Assembly: GCF_004104375.1 (NCBI RefSeq)
Contig: NZ_QOVM01000001.1
Location: 558,001 to 622,000 of the forward strand
DNA: 64,000 bases
Reading direction: 5' to 3'
DNA from: Leeuwenhoekiella aequorea
GTDB lineage: Bacteria; Bacteroidota; Bacteroidia; Flavobacteriales; Flavobacteriaceae
Shown: one piece after another, positions 24,806-33,809 of the stretch
Layout: the number at the start of each line of letters is the position of its first letter
Numbering within the stretch: position 1 is the stretch's first letter
The notes under the pieces: model-generated
What the model saw: the letters and a program-made list of their open reading frames with translations, nothing else
What the model was told of the DNA's origin: nothing
The model's database searches: none
Made by a program: the position numbers and the translations under genes

Positions 24806-25948
24806 TTAAGAATCCAGTAAACCTCGAGAAATCACAATTTTTTGAATTTCTGAAGTTCCTTCATAAATCTGAGTGATTTTTGCATCTCGCATAAGACGTT
24901 CAACGTGATACTCTTTTACGAAACCATTGCCACCGTGAACTTGAACAGCTTCAACAGAAACATCCATTGCTACTTGTGAAGCGTATAATTTTGCTCGGGC
25001 ACTTGAGATATCGTAGTTGCTACCTTGATCTTTATCCCAGGCAGCCTTCATAACAAGATGACGAGCAGCATCTATAGATACATCCATATCAGCAAGTTTA
25101 AATGCGATAGCTTGATGATTACAAATTTCTGTACCAAAAGCTTTACGTACCTTAGAATAATCACGAGCCAGTTCATAAGCTCCTGAAGCAATACCTAATG
25201 CTTGAGCTGCAATACCTATACGACCACCACTCAAGGTTTTCATTGCAAATTTAAATCCAAAGCCATCTTCACCTATTCTATTCTCTTTAGGCACTTTAAC
25301 ATCATTAAATATTAGAGAGTGGGTGTCACTTCCTCGAATACCTAGTTTTTGCTCCTTAGGTCCTATTTCAAAACCTTCCCAGCCTTTTTCAACTATAAAA
25401 GCGTTTATACCTCTGTGTTTCTTATCTTTATCAGTTTGGGCAATGACTAGGTAATAATCTGCAGAACCGCCATTTGTAATCCAGTTTTTAGTTCCATTAA
25501 GGATATAATGATCTCCTTTATCGATTGCGGTAGTTTTTTGAGAAGTTGCATCACTTCCTGCTTCTGGTTCACTTAAACAAAATGCGCCCAATTTTTCGCC
25601 GGTTGTGAGTTTTGAAAGGTATTTTTCTTTTTGTGCTTGAGAGCCATATTGCGACAGTCCATAATTTACGAGACTGTTGTTTACAGAGACTATAACTGAA
25701 GCAGATGCATCTACCTTAGAAAGTTCTTCCATTACCAAAACATAGGAAATGGTATCCATTCCGCCACCTCCAAACTCTGTTGGTGCCATCATACCCAAAA
25801 ATCCCATATCTCCCATTTTCTTAATGAGTTCTGTAGGGAAGTGCTGTTTTTCGTCACGCTCGATTACACCTGGTAATAGTTCGTTTTGTGCAAATTCACG
25901 AGCAGCATCTCGTATCATAATGTGTTCTTCACTCAAGCTAAAATCCAT
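24806..25948 (-). CDS. Acyl-CoA dehydrogenase
   Basis: Protein of 380 aa that introduces the alpha-beta double bond into acyl-CoA using FAD and passes electrons to ETF. LGAFCLSEPEAGSDA (substrate/FAD loop), NGTKNWITNGG, and the catalytic Glu in QIYEGTSEIQ near the C-terminus, as in short-chain/butyryl-CoA dehydrogenases. I use ATG 25948 (MDFSLSEEH), the typical family start; a longer frame to 26044 would translate the upstream palindrome and is rejected. A single-gene unit. Confidence 0.93.
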   Translation of the reverse strand: MDFSLSEEHIMIRDAAREFAQNELLPGVIERDEKQHFPTELIKKMGDMGFLGMMAPTEFGGGGMDTISYVLVMEELSKVDASASVIVSVNNSLVNYGLSQYGSQAQKEKYLSKLTTGEKLGAFCLSEPEAGSDATSQKTTAIDKGDHYILNGTKNWITNGGSADYYLVIAQTDKDKKHRGINAFIVEKGWEGFEIGPKEQKLGIRGSDTHSLIFNDVKVPKENRIGEDGFGFKFAMKTLSGGRIGIAAQALGIASGAYELARDYSKVRKAFGTEICNHQAIAFKLADMDVSIDAARHLVMKAAWDKDQGSNYDISSARAKLYASQVAMDVSVEAVQVHGGNGFVKEYHVERLMRDAKITQIYEGTSEIQKIVISRGLLDS

Positions 25949-25992
25949 AACCAATTTTTGATTAAAAAATATTTTTCCTTTATACCTTAGTA

Positions 25993-26040
25993 TGCAAAAT
26001 AAACCATTTACTATGCTTGCATAGTACTTTGCAAAATAAA
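25993..26040 (-). promoter_or_regulatory. Palindrome flanked by direct repeats before acyl-CoA dehydrogenase
   Basis: ACTATGC and GCATAGT form a 16-bp palindrome with TT centre (26010-26025). It lies between two copies of TGCAAAATAAA (25993-26003 and 26030-26040), which read TTTATTTTGCA on the coding strand and resemble degenerate -7 boxes. Likely an operator plus promoter about 60 nt upstream of the start. Confidence 0.45.
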
Positions 26041-26144
26041 TCAATTTTATTATAGAAAGTTCAATAAATAAAACTAATTATGGTGAAATTTACGATTTTA
26101 ATAGAAAATAGCTAATATATTAAGAATACTTGTAAAATAGAATT

Positions 26145-27221
26145 TTGAACGCAACTTGCTATACAATTTTAGGGGTGATGAGCGGTACTTCGCTTGATGG
26201 AGTAGATCTTGCTTACATAAAATTCACCAAGAAAGAATCTTGGGAGTACGAATTATTAGATTGTAAAACAATTGCTTATGAAGATAATTGGGTAATACGG
26301 CTGCGAGAAGCTGTAAATACGAGTAATGAAGAATTAGCCCAGCTTGATGAAGATTATACGTATTACTTATCGACTTTAATAAATACGTTCATAGCTCAAT
26401 ATCCTCTTAAGAATCTAGATGCTATTGCTTCTCATGGCCATACGATACTGCACCAGCCTAATCAAGGATTTACGTTACAAATAGGCAACCTCCCCAAAAT
26501 TGCTAAGTTGTGCAATCAGTTAGTTATATGTGATTTTAGAGTAGAAGATGTGGCGCTGGGTGGACAAGGAGCACCTTTAGTGCCTATAGGAGACGAATTA
26601 TTATTTAATAATTATGGAGCCTGTTTAAACATTGGTGGTTTTGCAAATATTTCCTTTAATCAAAACGGAAAACGTATTGCTTATGATATTTGCGCAACAA
26701 ATTGTGTCCTCAATAGTTTAACCACCCAACTCGGATACGCTTATGATAAGGATGGGAAATTTGCAGAATCGGGGGTAGTGCATTTAAATGTATTAAACCA
26801 CTTGAATAATCTCCCGTTTTATAAGCAATCTTACCCAAAGTCGCTAGGTCTAGAATGGGTGCAACAAAACATCTTTCCTATTCTGAAAGAAGCTAACCTG
26901 TCCATAATAGATTGTATAGCTACATATACAGAGCATATGGCACAACAACTAGCTCTTGTTTTAAAAGCGTGTAAATCTATTACAGAGTCAAATGAAATTT
27001 TAGTTACCGGCGGTGGAGCCTATAATTTATATTTTATGCGACGACTAGAAGAATTATCGGGTCTAAAAATTACAAAAGCACCTGTAAAAATTATAGAATT
27101 TAAAGAAGCACTCATATTTGGTTTTATGGGAGTTCTACGATTACGCAACACAATCAACGTGTTGCATAGTGTAACAGGAGCTTCAAAAGATCACTGTGCA
27201 GGAAAGGTGTATTCACCTTAA
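26145..27221 (+). CDS. anmK: Anhydro-N-acetylmuramic acid kinase
   Basis: Protein of 358 aa of the ASKHA superfamily. It hydrolyses and phosphorylates 1,6-anhydroMurNAc to MurNAc-6-phosphate in cell-wall recycling. MSGTSLDGVDLAYIKF (phosphate loop), HGHTILHQP, LGGQGAPLVPIGD and GGGAYNLYFMRRL are family hallmarks. Start is TTG at 26145. Stands alone, divergent from acyl-CoA dehydrogenase; no murQ in the window. Confidence 0.94.
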   Translation: MNATCYTILGVMSGTSLDGVDLAYIKFTKKESWEYELLDCKTIAYEDNWVIRLREAVNTSNEELAQLDEDYTYYLSTLINTFIAQYPLKNLDAIASHGHTILHQPNQGFTLQIGNLPKIAKLCNQLVICDFRVEDVALGGQGAPLVPIGDELLFNNYGACLNIGGFANISFNQNGKRIAYDICATNCVLNSLTTQLGYAYDKDGKFAESGVVHLNVLNHLNNLPFYKQSYPKSLGLEWVQQNIFPILKEANLSIIDCIATYTEHMAQQLALVLKACKSITESNEILVTGGGAYNLYFMRRLEELSGLKITKAPVKIIEFKEALIFGFMGVLRLRNTINVLHSVTGASKDHCAGKVYSP

Positions 27222-27259
27222 TTTAATACGAAAACTATAGGGAAAACCGCCTAAGTAGT

Positions 27260-27267
27260 TATATTTG
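27260..27267 (+). promoter_or_regulatory. Promoter -7 box before amino-acid dehydrogenase
   Basis: TATATTTG matches the TAnnTTTG -7 consensus exactly, 20 nt before the start codon at 27288. No clear TTTG at -33. Confidence 0.5.
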
Positions 27268-27287
27268 TCAACCTTCTAAATAATTTA

Positions 27288-28514
27288 ATGAAAGAATTAC
27301 TAAAACGTTACGAAACTAAAGAACCAGAAATTGTTTTTCACTGGAATGATCCTGAAACAGAAGCTGAGGGCTGGACGGTAATTAATTCACTTCGTGGGGG
27401 AGCTGCCGGTGGTGGTACACGTATGCGCAAAGGACTTGATCGCAATGAAGTACTTTCCTTAGCAAAAACAATGGAGGTTAAATTTACAGTCTCAGGTCCG
27501 GCAATTGGCGGGGCTAAAAGTGGGATTAATTTTGACCCTAACGATCCTCGTAAAAAAGGAGTTTTGGAGCGCTGGTATGCAGCTGTTTCTCCATTGCTAA
27601 AAAGCTATTACGGTACGGGAGGAGATCTTAATGTAGATGAGATTCACGAAGTTATTCCTATAACTGAAGAAAGTGGAGTTTGGCACCCTCAGGAAGGTGT
27701 TTTTAATGGGCATTTTAGACCAACAGAGGCAGATAAGATTAATCGTATAGGTCAGTTAAGACAAGGTGTTATAAAAGTGCTCGAAAATCAGCATTTCTCA
27801 CCAGATGTATTTAGAAAATATACCGTTGCAGATATGATTACGGGGTATGGTGTTGCGGAAGCGGCAAAACATTTCTATGATATTTATGGCGGAAGTATTG
27901 AAGGGAAGCGAGCAGTTATACAGGGTTTTGGTAACGTAGGGTCTGCAGCAGCATATTACTTGGCTCAGCAAGGAGCAAAGATCGTAGGTATCATCGATGC
28001 GGCTGGTGGACTTATAAATGAAGAAGGATTTTCATTTGAAGAAATTAAAGATCTGTTTCTGAATAAGAATGGAAACAAATTGCAAGCAGATAATCTCATT
28101 CCTTTTGATGAAGTCAATGAGAAAATATGGAATATCAAAACTGAAATATTTGCACCTTGTGCAGCATCAAGATTGGTGCAAAAAGAGCAGATAGATGCGA
28201 TGATAAATGCGGGTCTAGAGGTTATCTCGTGTGGGGCTAATGTGCCCTTTGCAGATAAAGAAATTTTCTTCGGCTCTATTATGGAGCATACCGATGAACG
28301 TGTTTCAGTAATACCAGATTTTATATCTAATTGCGGTATGGCTCGTGTTTTTGCATATTTTATGGAGCGTCGAGTTCAAATGACAGATGAAGCAATTTTT
28401 AGCGATACATCACAGACAATACGTGATGCAATTCAAAATACATATAATCACAATAGCAGTAATAAAAATATTAGCCGCACCGCATTTGAAATAGCATTGC
28501 AGCAGCTTATATAA
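27288..28514 (+). CDS. Glu/Leu/Phe/Val dehydrogenase
   Basis: Protein of 408 aa; NAD(P)-dependent oxidative deamination of an amino acid. GGAAGGGTRM, the catalytic-Lys/Gly region GPAIGGAKSGINFDP, the GTGGDLNVDE substrate region and the Rossmann motif VIQGFGNVGSAAA are visible. The sequence is closer to the Leu/Val-like branch common in Flavobacteria than to hexameric glutamate dehydrogenases. Exact substrate not certain. Followed 28 nt later by nhaB. Confidence 0.9.
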   Translation: MKELLKRYETKEPEIVFHWNDPETEAEGWTVINSLRGGAAGGGTRMRKGLDRNEVLSLAKTMEVKFTVSGPAIGGAKSGINFDPNDPRKKGVLERWYAAVSPLLKSYYGTGGDLNVDEIHEVIPITEESGVWHPQEGVFNGHFRPTEADKINRIGQLRQGVIKVLENQHFSPDVFRKYTVADMITGYGVAEAAKHFYDIYGGSIEGKRAVIQGFGNVGSAAAYYLAQQGAKIVGIIDAAGGLINEEGFSFEEIKDLFLNKNGNKLQADNLIPFDEVNEKIWNIKTEIFAPCAASRLVQKEQIDAMINAGLEVISCGANVPFADKEIFFGSIMEHTDERVSVIPDFISNCGMARVFAYFMERRVQMTDEAIFSDTSQTIRDAIQNTYNHNSSNKNISRTAFEIALQQLI

Positions 28515-28542
28515 ATAATCATTAACCAACAACTAAATACAC

Positions 28543-30015
28543 ATGTTAAAATATTTTTTGGGTAGCAGCCCGCGCTGGTTCAAGTTAGCAATGGTAGCTT
28601 TCTTAATTTTTAATGTCTTTGCATACTACTTGCTAGGCCCTATGATAACCGCTTGGATTTTCATTGGTGAATTTATCTTTACATTAGCAATGGCACTTAA
28701 GTGCTATCCCCTACAATCTGGTGGGATACTCGCTTTAGAAGGATTAATTCTCGGGCTTACAAGTCCTGAGGCAGCGTACTCTGAGGTTGCTCAGAATCTC
28801 GAAGTGGTATTGCTTTTAGTGTTCATGGTGGCAGGTATCTACTTTATGAAGCCTATGCTTATGTTTATTTTCAGTAAAGTTTTTACTAAAATAAAATCTA
28901 AAGCAGTGCTCTCGATGCTTTTTGTCTTCCTGGCAGCTGTATTATCAGCGTTTTTGGATGCATTAACCGTTACTGCTGTTTTAATTAGTGTTGCAGTTGG
29001 TTTTTATGGAGTTTATCATAAAATTCACTCTAGTACTACTGCAGATTACGATGATGACAGTGTTTTAGATAGAAAAGCATTAAGTGGTGAAACTCTTGAG
29101 CAATTCAGAAGTTTCTTACGTAGTCTTATTATGCACGGTGTGGTAGGTACTGCTCTTGGTGGTGTTTGTACACTTGTAGGTGAGCCTCAGAACTTATTAA
29201 TAGGGGAAAAGTTAGGATGGGAATTTGTTGAATTCTTTCAACGTATGGCTCCTATTACTATACCAGTATTAATATGCGGGTTGATTACTACATTAATATT
29301 AGAGAAAACAAAAACTTTCGGTTTTGGTGCAAAGCTTCCGGAAGTTGCACGTACAATTATTGAAAAATACACTGAGGAGGAAGATGAGAAACGTACTCCA
29401 AAAGAATCATTTGGTCTTTGGGTGCAGGGTATTTCAGCAATACTTCTAATCATAAGTTTAGCTCTTCACTTAGCTCCTGTAGGTTTCATAGGTCTTTTCT
29501 TAATTGTTGTTCAGACAGCATTTATGGGTATTACAGACGAGCACAGTTTAGGTAAAGCTTTCGAAGAAGCATTACCATTTACAGGTCTTTTAGTAGTATT
29601 TTTTGTAATTGTTGCAATGATTCACGATCAGCATTTATTTACTCCTATTATCGACTATGTATTGAGTCTTCCTGTTGATGCACAACCTTCAATGTTCTAC
29701 TTAGCTAATGGAATTTTATCAATGATTAGTGATAACGTTTTTGTGGCTACCGTTTATATTAATGAAGTACAAGTTGCATATGACGCTGGTACCATTACTA
29801 GAGAACAGTTTAATCATCTTGCGGTAGCAATTAACACGGGTACAAATTTACCAAGTGTTGCTACTCCTAATGGTCAGGCGGCGTTCCTATTCCTATTAAC
29901 GTCATCACTTGCCCCATTAATTAATCTTTCTTATGGAAAAATGGTAAAGATGGCATTGCCTTATACTATTGTATTAGGAGGGGTAGGTTTAGCAGGAGTA
30001 TATTTTCTACTTTAA
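28543..30015 (+). CDS. nhaB: Na+/H+ antiporter NhaB
   Basis: Protein of 490 aa with about 12 membrane segments. [29 protein letters not shown] at the start, [57 protein letters not shown] and [26 protein letters not shown] are all typical of NhaB. Exports sodium in exchange for protons, in keeping with a saline habitat and with sodium-coupled transport elsewhere in the window. Confidence 0.95.
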   Translation: MLKYFLGSSPRWFKLAMVAFLIFNVFAYYLLGPMITAWIFIGEFIFTLAMALKCYPLQSGGILALEGLILGLTSPEAAYSEVAQNLEVVLLLVFMVAGIYFMKPMLMFIFSKVFTKIKSKAVLSMLFVFLAAVLSAFLDALTVTAVLISVAVGFYGVYHKIHSSTTADYDDDSVLDRKALSGETLEQFRSFLRSLIMHGVVGTALGGVCTLVGEPQNLLIGEKLGWEFVEFFQRMAPITIPVLICGLITTLILEKTKTFGFGAKLPEVARTIIEKYTEEEDEKRTPKESFGLWVQGISAILLIISLALHLAPVGFIGLFLIVVQTAFMGITDEHSLGKAFEEALPFTGLLVVFFVIVAMIHDQHLFTPIIDYVLSLPVDAQPSMFYLANGILSMISDNVFVATVYINEVQVAYDAGTITREQFNHLAVAINTGTNLPSVATPNGQAAFLFLLTSSLAPLINLSYGKMVKMALPYTIVLGGVGLAGVYFLL

Positions 30016-30071
30016 GCGTATAATTAAATCCTAATTTACTCGTTAACCATATAACTAATTAATAAAAACTT

Positions 30072-30776
30072 ATGCTTACACTCTTGTTGCAAGAAGGTGC
30101 AGATACGCTTCCATCACTTGCTGCCGAAGAAGAACCGGTAGAAAAAACCCTTTCTCTTTTTGACCTCTTAATGAGCGGTGGCTTACCGGGTCAAATTATA
30201 ATCCTTGTTCTTTTTATTTTACTATTTGTTGCAATCTATATTTACTTTGAACGTCTATTTGCAATTAAAGCTGCTTCCCAGATGGATAGTAACTTTATGA
30301 ATCAAATAAAAGATCACGTTGCAAATGGAAATATCGAAGCTGCAAAAATACTTTGTGCGCAACAAAATAGTCCGGTTTCAAGATTAACAGCAAAAGGGAT
30401 TAGCCGTATTGGGAGTCCGCTTGAGGATATAAACACAGCGATTGAGAACTCCGGGAAATTGGAGGTTTATCGTTTAGAGAAAAATGTAAGTGTCTTAGCT
30501 ACTATAGCCGGTGCAGGTCCTATGATAGGTTTCTTAGGTACGGTAATAGGTATGGTTCTTGCTTTTCACCAACTAGCAACTAGCAGTGGCCAGGCAGAAA
30601 TGGGTAATCTTGCAGAAGGGATTTATACGGCGATGACAACAACGGTTGCCGGTCTTATTGTAGGTATTGTAGCTTATATAGGTTACAACCATCTCGTGGT
30701 GCGTACAGATAAAGTAGTGCATCAAATGGAGGCTACAGCTGTTGATTTTCTAGATATGTTAAACGAACCAGCTTAG
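30072..30776 (+). CDS. exbB: ExbB/TolQ/MotA proton-channel protein
   Basis: Protein of 234 aa with three membrane segments: one after a short N-terminal tail (about 37-60) and two in the C-terminal half (IAGAGPMIGFLGTVIGMVLAF, and TAMTTTVAGLIVGIVAYIGY). These are the ExbB/TolQ signature regions. With ExbD (2 nt downstream) it uses the proton gradient to energise TonB-dependent receptors such as SusC. Confidence 0.93.
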   Translation: MLTLLLQEGADTLPSLAAEEEPVEKTLSLFDLLMSGGLPGQIIILVLFILLFVAIYIYFERLFAIKAASQMDSNFMNQIKDHVANGNIEAAKILCAQQNSPVSRLTAKGISRIGSPLEDINTAIENSGKLEVYRLEKNVSVLATIAGAGPMIGFLGTVIGMVLAFHQLATSSGQAEMGNLAEGIYTAMTTTVAGLIVGIVAYIGYNHLVVRTDKVVHQMEATAVDFLDMLNEPA

Positions 30777-30777
30777 T

Positions 30778-31170
30778 ATGAATCTACGCGGAAGAAATAA
30801 AGTAAGCCCAGAGTTTAGTATGAGCTCCATGACAGATATAGTATTTCTGTTACTGGTTTTCTTTCTGCTTACTTCACCGGCAATAACGCCAGACGCATTA
30901 GATCTCATATTGCCTAAAGCTAAAGGTAAAACGAGTAACCAGCAAAATCTTTCAGTGAGTATTACAAAAGATTTAGATATCTACGTTAACAAAGAGCGTG
31001 TTACTCAAGCAAACTTAGAATCTTTTATCGCCAGCGAATTAGCTGGAGTAGAAGATCCTACTATAATTCTTAGAGCAGAAGAAGGTGTGCCTATTGAAGA
31101 GGCTGTTGCAGTAATGGATATTGCAAACCGTAATAAATATAAAATAGTTTTAGCAGTGCGTCCTAATTAA
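30778..31170 (+). CDS. exbD: ExbD/TolR biopolymer transport protein
   Basis: Protein of 130 aa with one N-terminal membrane helix. MTDIVFLLLVFFLL contains the conserved Asp that carries protons through the ExbB channel. The periplasmic part (SITKDLDIYVNKERV...IILRAEEGVPIEEAVAVMDIANR) is the ExbD fold. In an operon with exbB; the next gene, a TonB-like protein, follows after a REP-like element. Confidence 0.93.
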   Translation: MNLRGRNKVSPEFSMSSMTDIVFLLLVFFLLTSPAITPDALDLILPKAKGKTSNQQNLSVSITKDLDIYVNKERVTQANLESFIASELAGVEDPTIILRAEEGVPIEEAVAVMDIANRNKYKIVLAVRPN

Positions 31171-31172
31171 TT

Positions 31173-31264
31173 GGGGCGTTACGGCTAGCGCCGTCAGGCT
31201 TTTAGCTTAATCTTTTTTAGAATTAATTAATTCTAAAAAAGGATATCGCTTCAATCCTTAACGC
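31173..31264. repeat. REP-like palindromic intergenic element
   Basis: About 92 bp between exbD and the TonB-like gene, starting GGGGCGTTA and ending CCTTAACGC (GCGTTA/TAACGC inverted ends). It contains a small hairpin ACGGC-TAGC-GCCGT (31181-31194) and a perfect 30-bp palindrome (31212-31241, half arm CTTTTTTAGAATTAA). The end sequences recall the dispersed GGGCGTT...TAACGC repeats I remember from Flavobacteriaceae genomes, where they act as terminator-like REP elements. Only one copy is seen here. Confidence 0.6.
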
Positions 31265-31316
31265 AAACTAGAAACTCCTTTTTAAATCATATACTGCACT
31301 TAAATAGATCGCCATA

Positions 31317-32147
31317 TTGAGCTTTTTAGATACAAAATATAAACGCAAATCATTTACCATTACAAGCATTTTATATGCCTTGTTATTGGTTGTTTTGTTT
31401 TTTGCCGGATTCAAATATTTAGATCCACCACCAGAGAGCGGTATTGCAATTAACTTTGGTACCTCAGACGTGGGAATGGGTGCTATTCAACCTAAAGAAG
31501 CAGTACAATCTGCTCCTCGAAATGCATCTCCAGAACCCCAAACTCAACAATCTGCTGAGTTAAAAGAAGAGGTGGTAACTCAGGATGTTGAGGAAGCACC
31601 GGTTATCAAAAATGAACCCAAAAAAGAAATAAAAAAGCCGGTTACCGAGCAGCCAAAGAAAGTGACAACCAAGCCGGTTGAAGCTAAAAAACCAGATCCT
31701 AAACCAGACAAATCTACCACAGATGCACTATCAAGTATTCTCAATGGTCCTAAAAGTTCTGGAACTACAAGTGGTGGAGAAGGTAATGATAATAAAGCGG
31801 GAGATAAAGGTGATCCTAATGGAGACCCTAATGCTTCTAGTTATTACGGTACCGGAAAAGGACTTGATGGTGATGGTAACTACCAGTTAGGAGGGCGCAA
31901 AGCCCTGAGTAAACCAAAGCGCGTTCAAGAATGTAATGAGGCAGGTATTGTCGTGGTAAGTATTGAAGTAGATCGTAATGGAAATGTAACTAAGGCAACT
32001 CCCGGAGTGAGAGGTACTACTAATAACAGTCGATGTCTATTGGACCCTGCACGAGCTGCTGCGCTTGCTACAAAATTTAACGGCGATTCTGATGCGCCTT
32101 CAAGACAAATAGGTAAAATCGTTTATAAGTTTAGTTTATCTGAATAA
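31317..32147 (+). CDS. TonB-like energy transducer
   Basis: Protein of 276 aa: short cytoplasmic N-terminus, one membrane anchor (about 16-37), a long Pro/Lys/Glu-rich linker (about 55-130), a Gly/Asn-rich stretch and a C-terminal domain (about 185-276; VVVSIEVDRNGNVTKATPGV) like TonB/TolA C-termini. By position it is the partner of ExbB/ExbD. The C-terminus contains two Cys. Start is TTG 31317 directly before the anchor. It overlaps folC by one base (TAATG). Confidence 0.85.
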   Translation: MSFLDTKYKRKSFTITSILYALLLVVLFFAGFKYLDPPPESGIAINFGTSDVGMGAIQPKEAVQSAPRNASPEPQTQQSAELKEEVVTQDVEEAPVIKNEPKKEIKKPVTEQPKKVTTKPVEAKKPDPKPDKSTTDALSSILNGPKSSGTTSGGEGNDNKAGDKGDPNGDPNASSYYGTGKGLDGDGNYQLGGRKALSKPKRVQECNEAGIVVVSIEVDRNGNVTKATPGVRGTTNNSRCLLDPARAAALATKFNGDSDAPSRQIGKIVYKFSLSE

Positions 32148-33373
32148 TGGATTACGAAGAAACGCTGCAGTGGATGTTCTCAAAACTTCCGATGTTTCAG
32201 CGTCAGGGAGCGCCAGCTTACAAGAACAATCTCAATAATATTTTGCACTTAAGTGATCATCTGGGAAATCCACATCATTCGTTTAAAAGTATTCATGTAG
32301 CTGGGACCAATGGTAAAGGTTCAACCAGTCACATGTTGGCTTCGGTGCTACAAGAAAGTGGTTACAAAACGGGTTTGTATACATCTCCTCACTTAAAAGA
32401 TTTTAGAGAGCGCATACGCGTAAATGGTGTTCTTGCAGATAAACAATTTGTCATTCAATTTGTTGAGGAGCATAAAGATTTTTTAGAAGATAATCATTTG
32501 TCATTTTTTGAGCTAACTGTGGGAATGGCATTTCAATATTTTGCACTTCAAGAAGTGGATATTGCAATAATTGAAGTAGGACTGGGAGGCAGGCTTGATG
32601 CAACTAATATTATAAATCCGCTACTTTCAGTAATTACTAATATAGGTTTAGACCACACTGCTTTTCTAGGAAACACTTTAGAGAAAATCGCTGCCGAAAA
32701 AGCAGGTACAATCAAAAACAGGATTCCGATAGTTATAGGTGAACGACAAGCAGAAACAACAGCGGTTTTTAAAAATGTAGCTTACGAAAAATCAGCTCCG
32801 CTCTATTTTGCAGATGAAACAACTTATCCGGATTTAGAAAGTGAGCTTAAAGGTTCTTATCAATTTAAGAATAAGCAAACCGTACAAAAAGCTATTGAGG
32901 TTCTAAATGCCACATCAAATTATAAAGTAGAGGCATCGGCATTAAAAACAGGTATAAAAAATGTTGTTACTAATACTGGGTTAATGGGTAGATGGCAAAT
33001 CATACAAGATAGAAATCCGAAGATTATTTGTGATACCGGGCATAACGCTGAAGGGTTGCTTTATGTAACCGCACAATTGCAGAAAGAAGAGTATCACAAA
33101 CTTCATATTGTTTTAGGAGTTGTTTCTGATAAAGAGTTGAATACTATACTTCCTCTATTTCCAAAGGATGCTATCTATTATTTTACTAAACCTGATGGAC
33201 CTCGTGGTTTAGATGAGTCCATTTTGAAAGAAAAAGCTTTTGATTTTGAGCTTTTAGGTGAGAAATATAAATCAGTAGTGCAGGCTTTACACGCTGCAAA
33301 ACAGGCTTCAGGCGCTGATGATCTGATATTTATAGGGGGAAGTACCTTTGTTGTAGCAGAAGTGATTGAATAA
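32147..33373 (+). CDS. folC: Folylpolyglutamate synthase / dihydrofolate synthase
   Basis: Protein of 408 aa of the Mur-ligase superfamily; adds glutamate to dihydropteroate/folates. P-loop HVAGTNGKGSTSHMLAS, TSPHLKDFRERIRVNG, EVGLGGRLDATNII, GLDHTAFLGNTLEKIAAEKAGTIK and the C-terminal DTGHNAEGL are visible. Starts one base inside the preceding gene. Housekeeping. Confidence 0.95.
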   Translation: MDYEETLQWMFSKLPMFQRQGAPAYKNNLNNILHLSDHLGNPHHSFKSIHVAGTNGKGSTSHMLASVLQESGYKTGLYTSPHLKDFRERIRVNGVLADKQFVIQFVEEHKDFLEDNHLSFFELTVGMAFQYFALQEVDIAIIEVGLGGRLDATNIINPLLSVITNIGLDHTAFLGNTLEKIAAEKAGTIKNRIPIVIGERQAETTAVFKNVAYEKSAPLYFADETTYPDLESELKGSYQFKNKQTVQKAIEVLNATSNYKVEASALKTGIKNVVTNTGLMGRWQIIQDRNPKIICDTGHNAEGLLYVTAQLQKEEYHKLHIVLGVVSDKELNTILPLFPKDAIYYFTKPDGPRGLDESILKEKAFDFELLGEKYKSVVQALHAAKQASGADDLIFIGGSTFVVAEVIE

Positions 33374-33388
33374 TTTTAAAAAAAAGTG

Positions 33389-33419
33389 TTTGGTATATTT
33401 AAAAGTTGGTTTATATTTG
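33389..33419 (+). promoter_or_regulatory. tRNA-Val promoter
   Basis: TTTG (33389-33392), 19-nt spacer, TATATTTG (33412-33419): a full match to the Bacteroidota -33/-7 consensus, 11 nt before the mature 5' end of the first tRNA. The best promoter in the window. Confidence 0.8.
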
Positions 33420-33430
33420 CACCCGCTAAA

Positions 33431-33505
33431 GGGCAATTAGCTCAGTTGGTTCAGAGCACCTCGTTTACACCGAGGGGGTCGGGGGTTCGAATCCCTCATT
33501 GCCCA
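33431..33505 (+). tRNA. tRNA-Val (anticodon TAC), copy 1
   Basis: 75-nt cloverleaf. Acceptor stem GGGCAAT pairs with ATTGCCC before discriminator A; anticodon stem CCTCG/CGAGG encloses loop TTTACAC with anticodon TAC; T arm has GGTTCGAATCC. CCA is not encoded. Followed at once by a terminator. Confidence 0.96.
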
Positions 33506-33506
33506 C

Positions 33507-33536
33507 AAAGGTTTTCAGTATTGAAAACCTTTTTTT
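33507..33536 (+). terminator. Terminator after tRNA-Val copy 1
   Basis: AAAGGTTTTC and GAAAACCTTT form a perfect 10-bp stem with a 6-nt loop followed by a T-run, two bases after the tRNA end. Confidence 0.92.
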
Positions 33537-33597
33537 ATCCTTTAGCATCTAATTAGTGATTACTTTTTAGGTATAGGAATTTAAATATGCCTTAAAC

Positions 33598-33672
33598 GGG
33601 CAATTAGCTCAGTTGGTTCAGAGCACCTCGTTTACACCGAGGGGGTCGGGGGTTCGAATCCCTCATTGCCCA
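33598..33672 (+). tRNA. tRNA-Val (anticodon TAC), copy 2
   Basis: Identical over all 75 nt to the copy at 33431-33505, 92 nt downstream. No equally strong promoter is visible; AAATATG-like sequence precedes it, so it may depend on readthrough or on a weak promoter. Confidence 0.96.
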
Positions 33673-33673
33673 C

Positions 33674-33703
33674 AAAGGCTTCCAGAAATGGAAGCCTTTT
33701 TTT
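33674..33703 (+). terminator. Terminator after tRNA-Val copy 2
   Basis: AAAGGCTTCC and GGAAGCCTTT form a 10-bp stem (loop AGAAAT) plus T-run. The stem sequence differs from the first terminator although the tRNAs are identical. Confidence 0.92.
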
Positions 33704-33809
33704 ATGCCTTTTGATTCTTGATATTTCATATTAAAGATTAATTCAAAATTTATTGGGATGGGATATACTAAAATTTGAACTTTAAAGTTTCAGATTATAG
33801 TTTTCAATA

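Noticed and set aside
25949-26044. Longer N-terminus for acyl-CoA dehydrogenase
   Set aside because: The extra residues are not typical of the family and the DNA carries a palindrome and repeats that look regulatory; MDFSLSEEH is the usual start.
33431-33703. CRISPR-like direct repeat
   Set aside because: The repeated units are two tRNA-Val genes with full cloverleaf structure; there are no further repeats.
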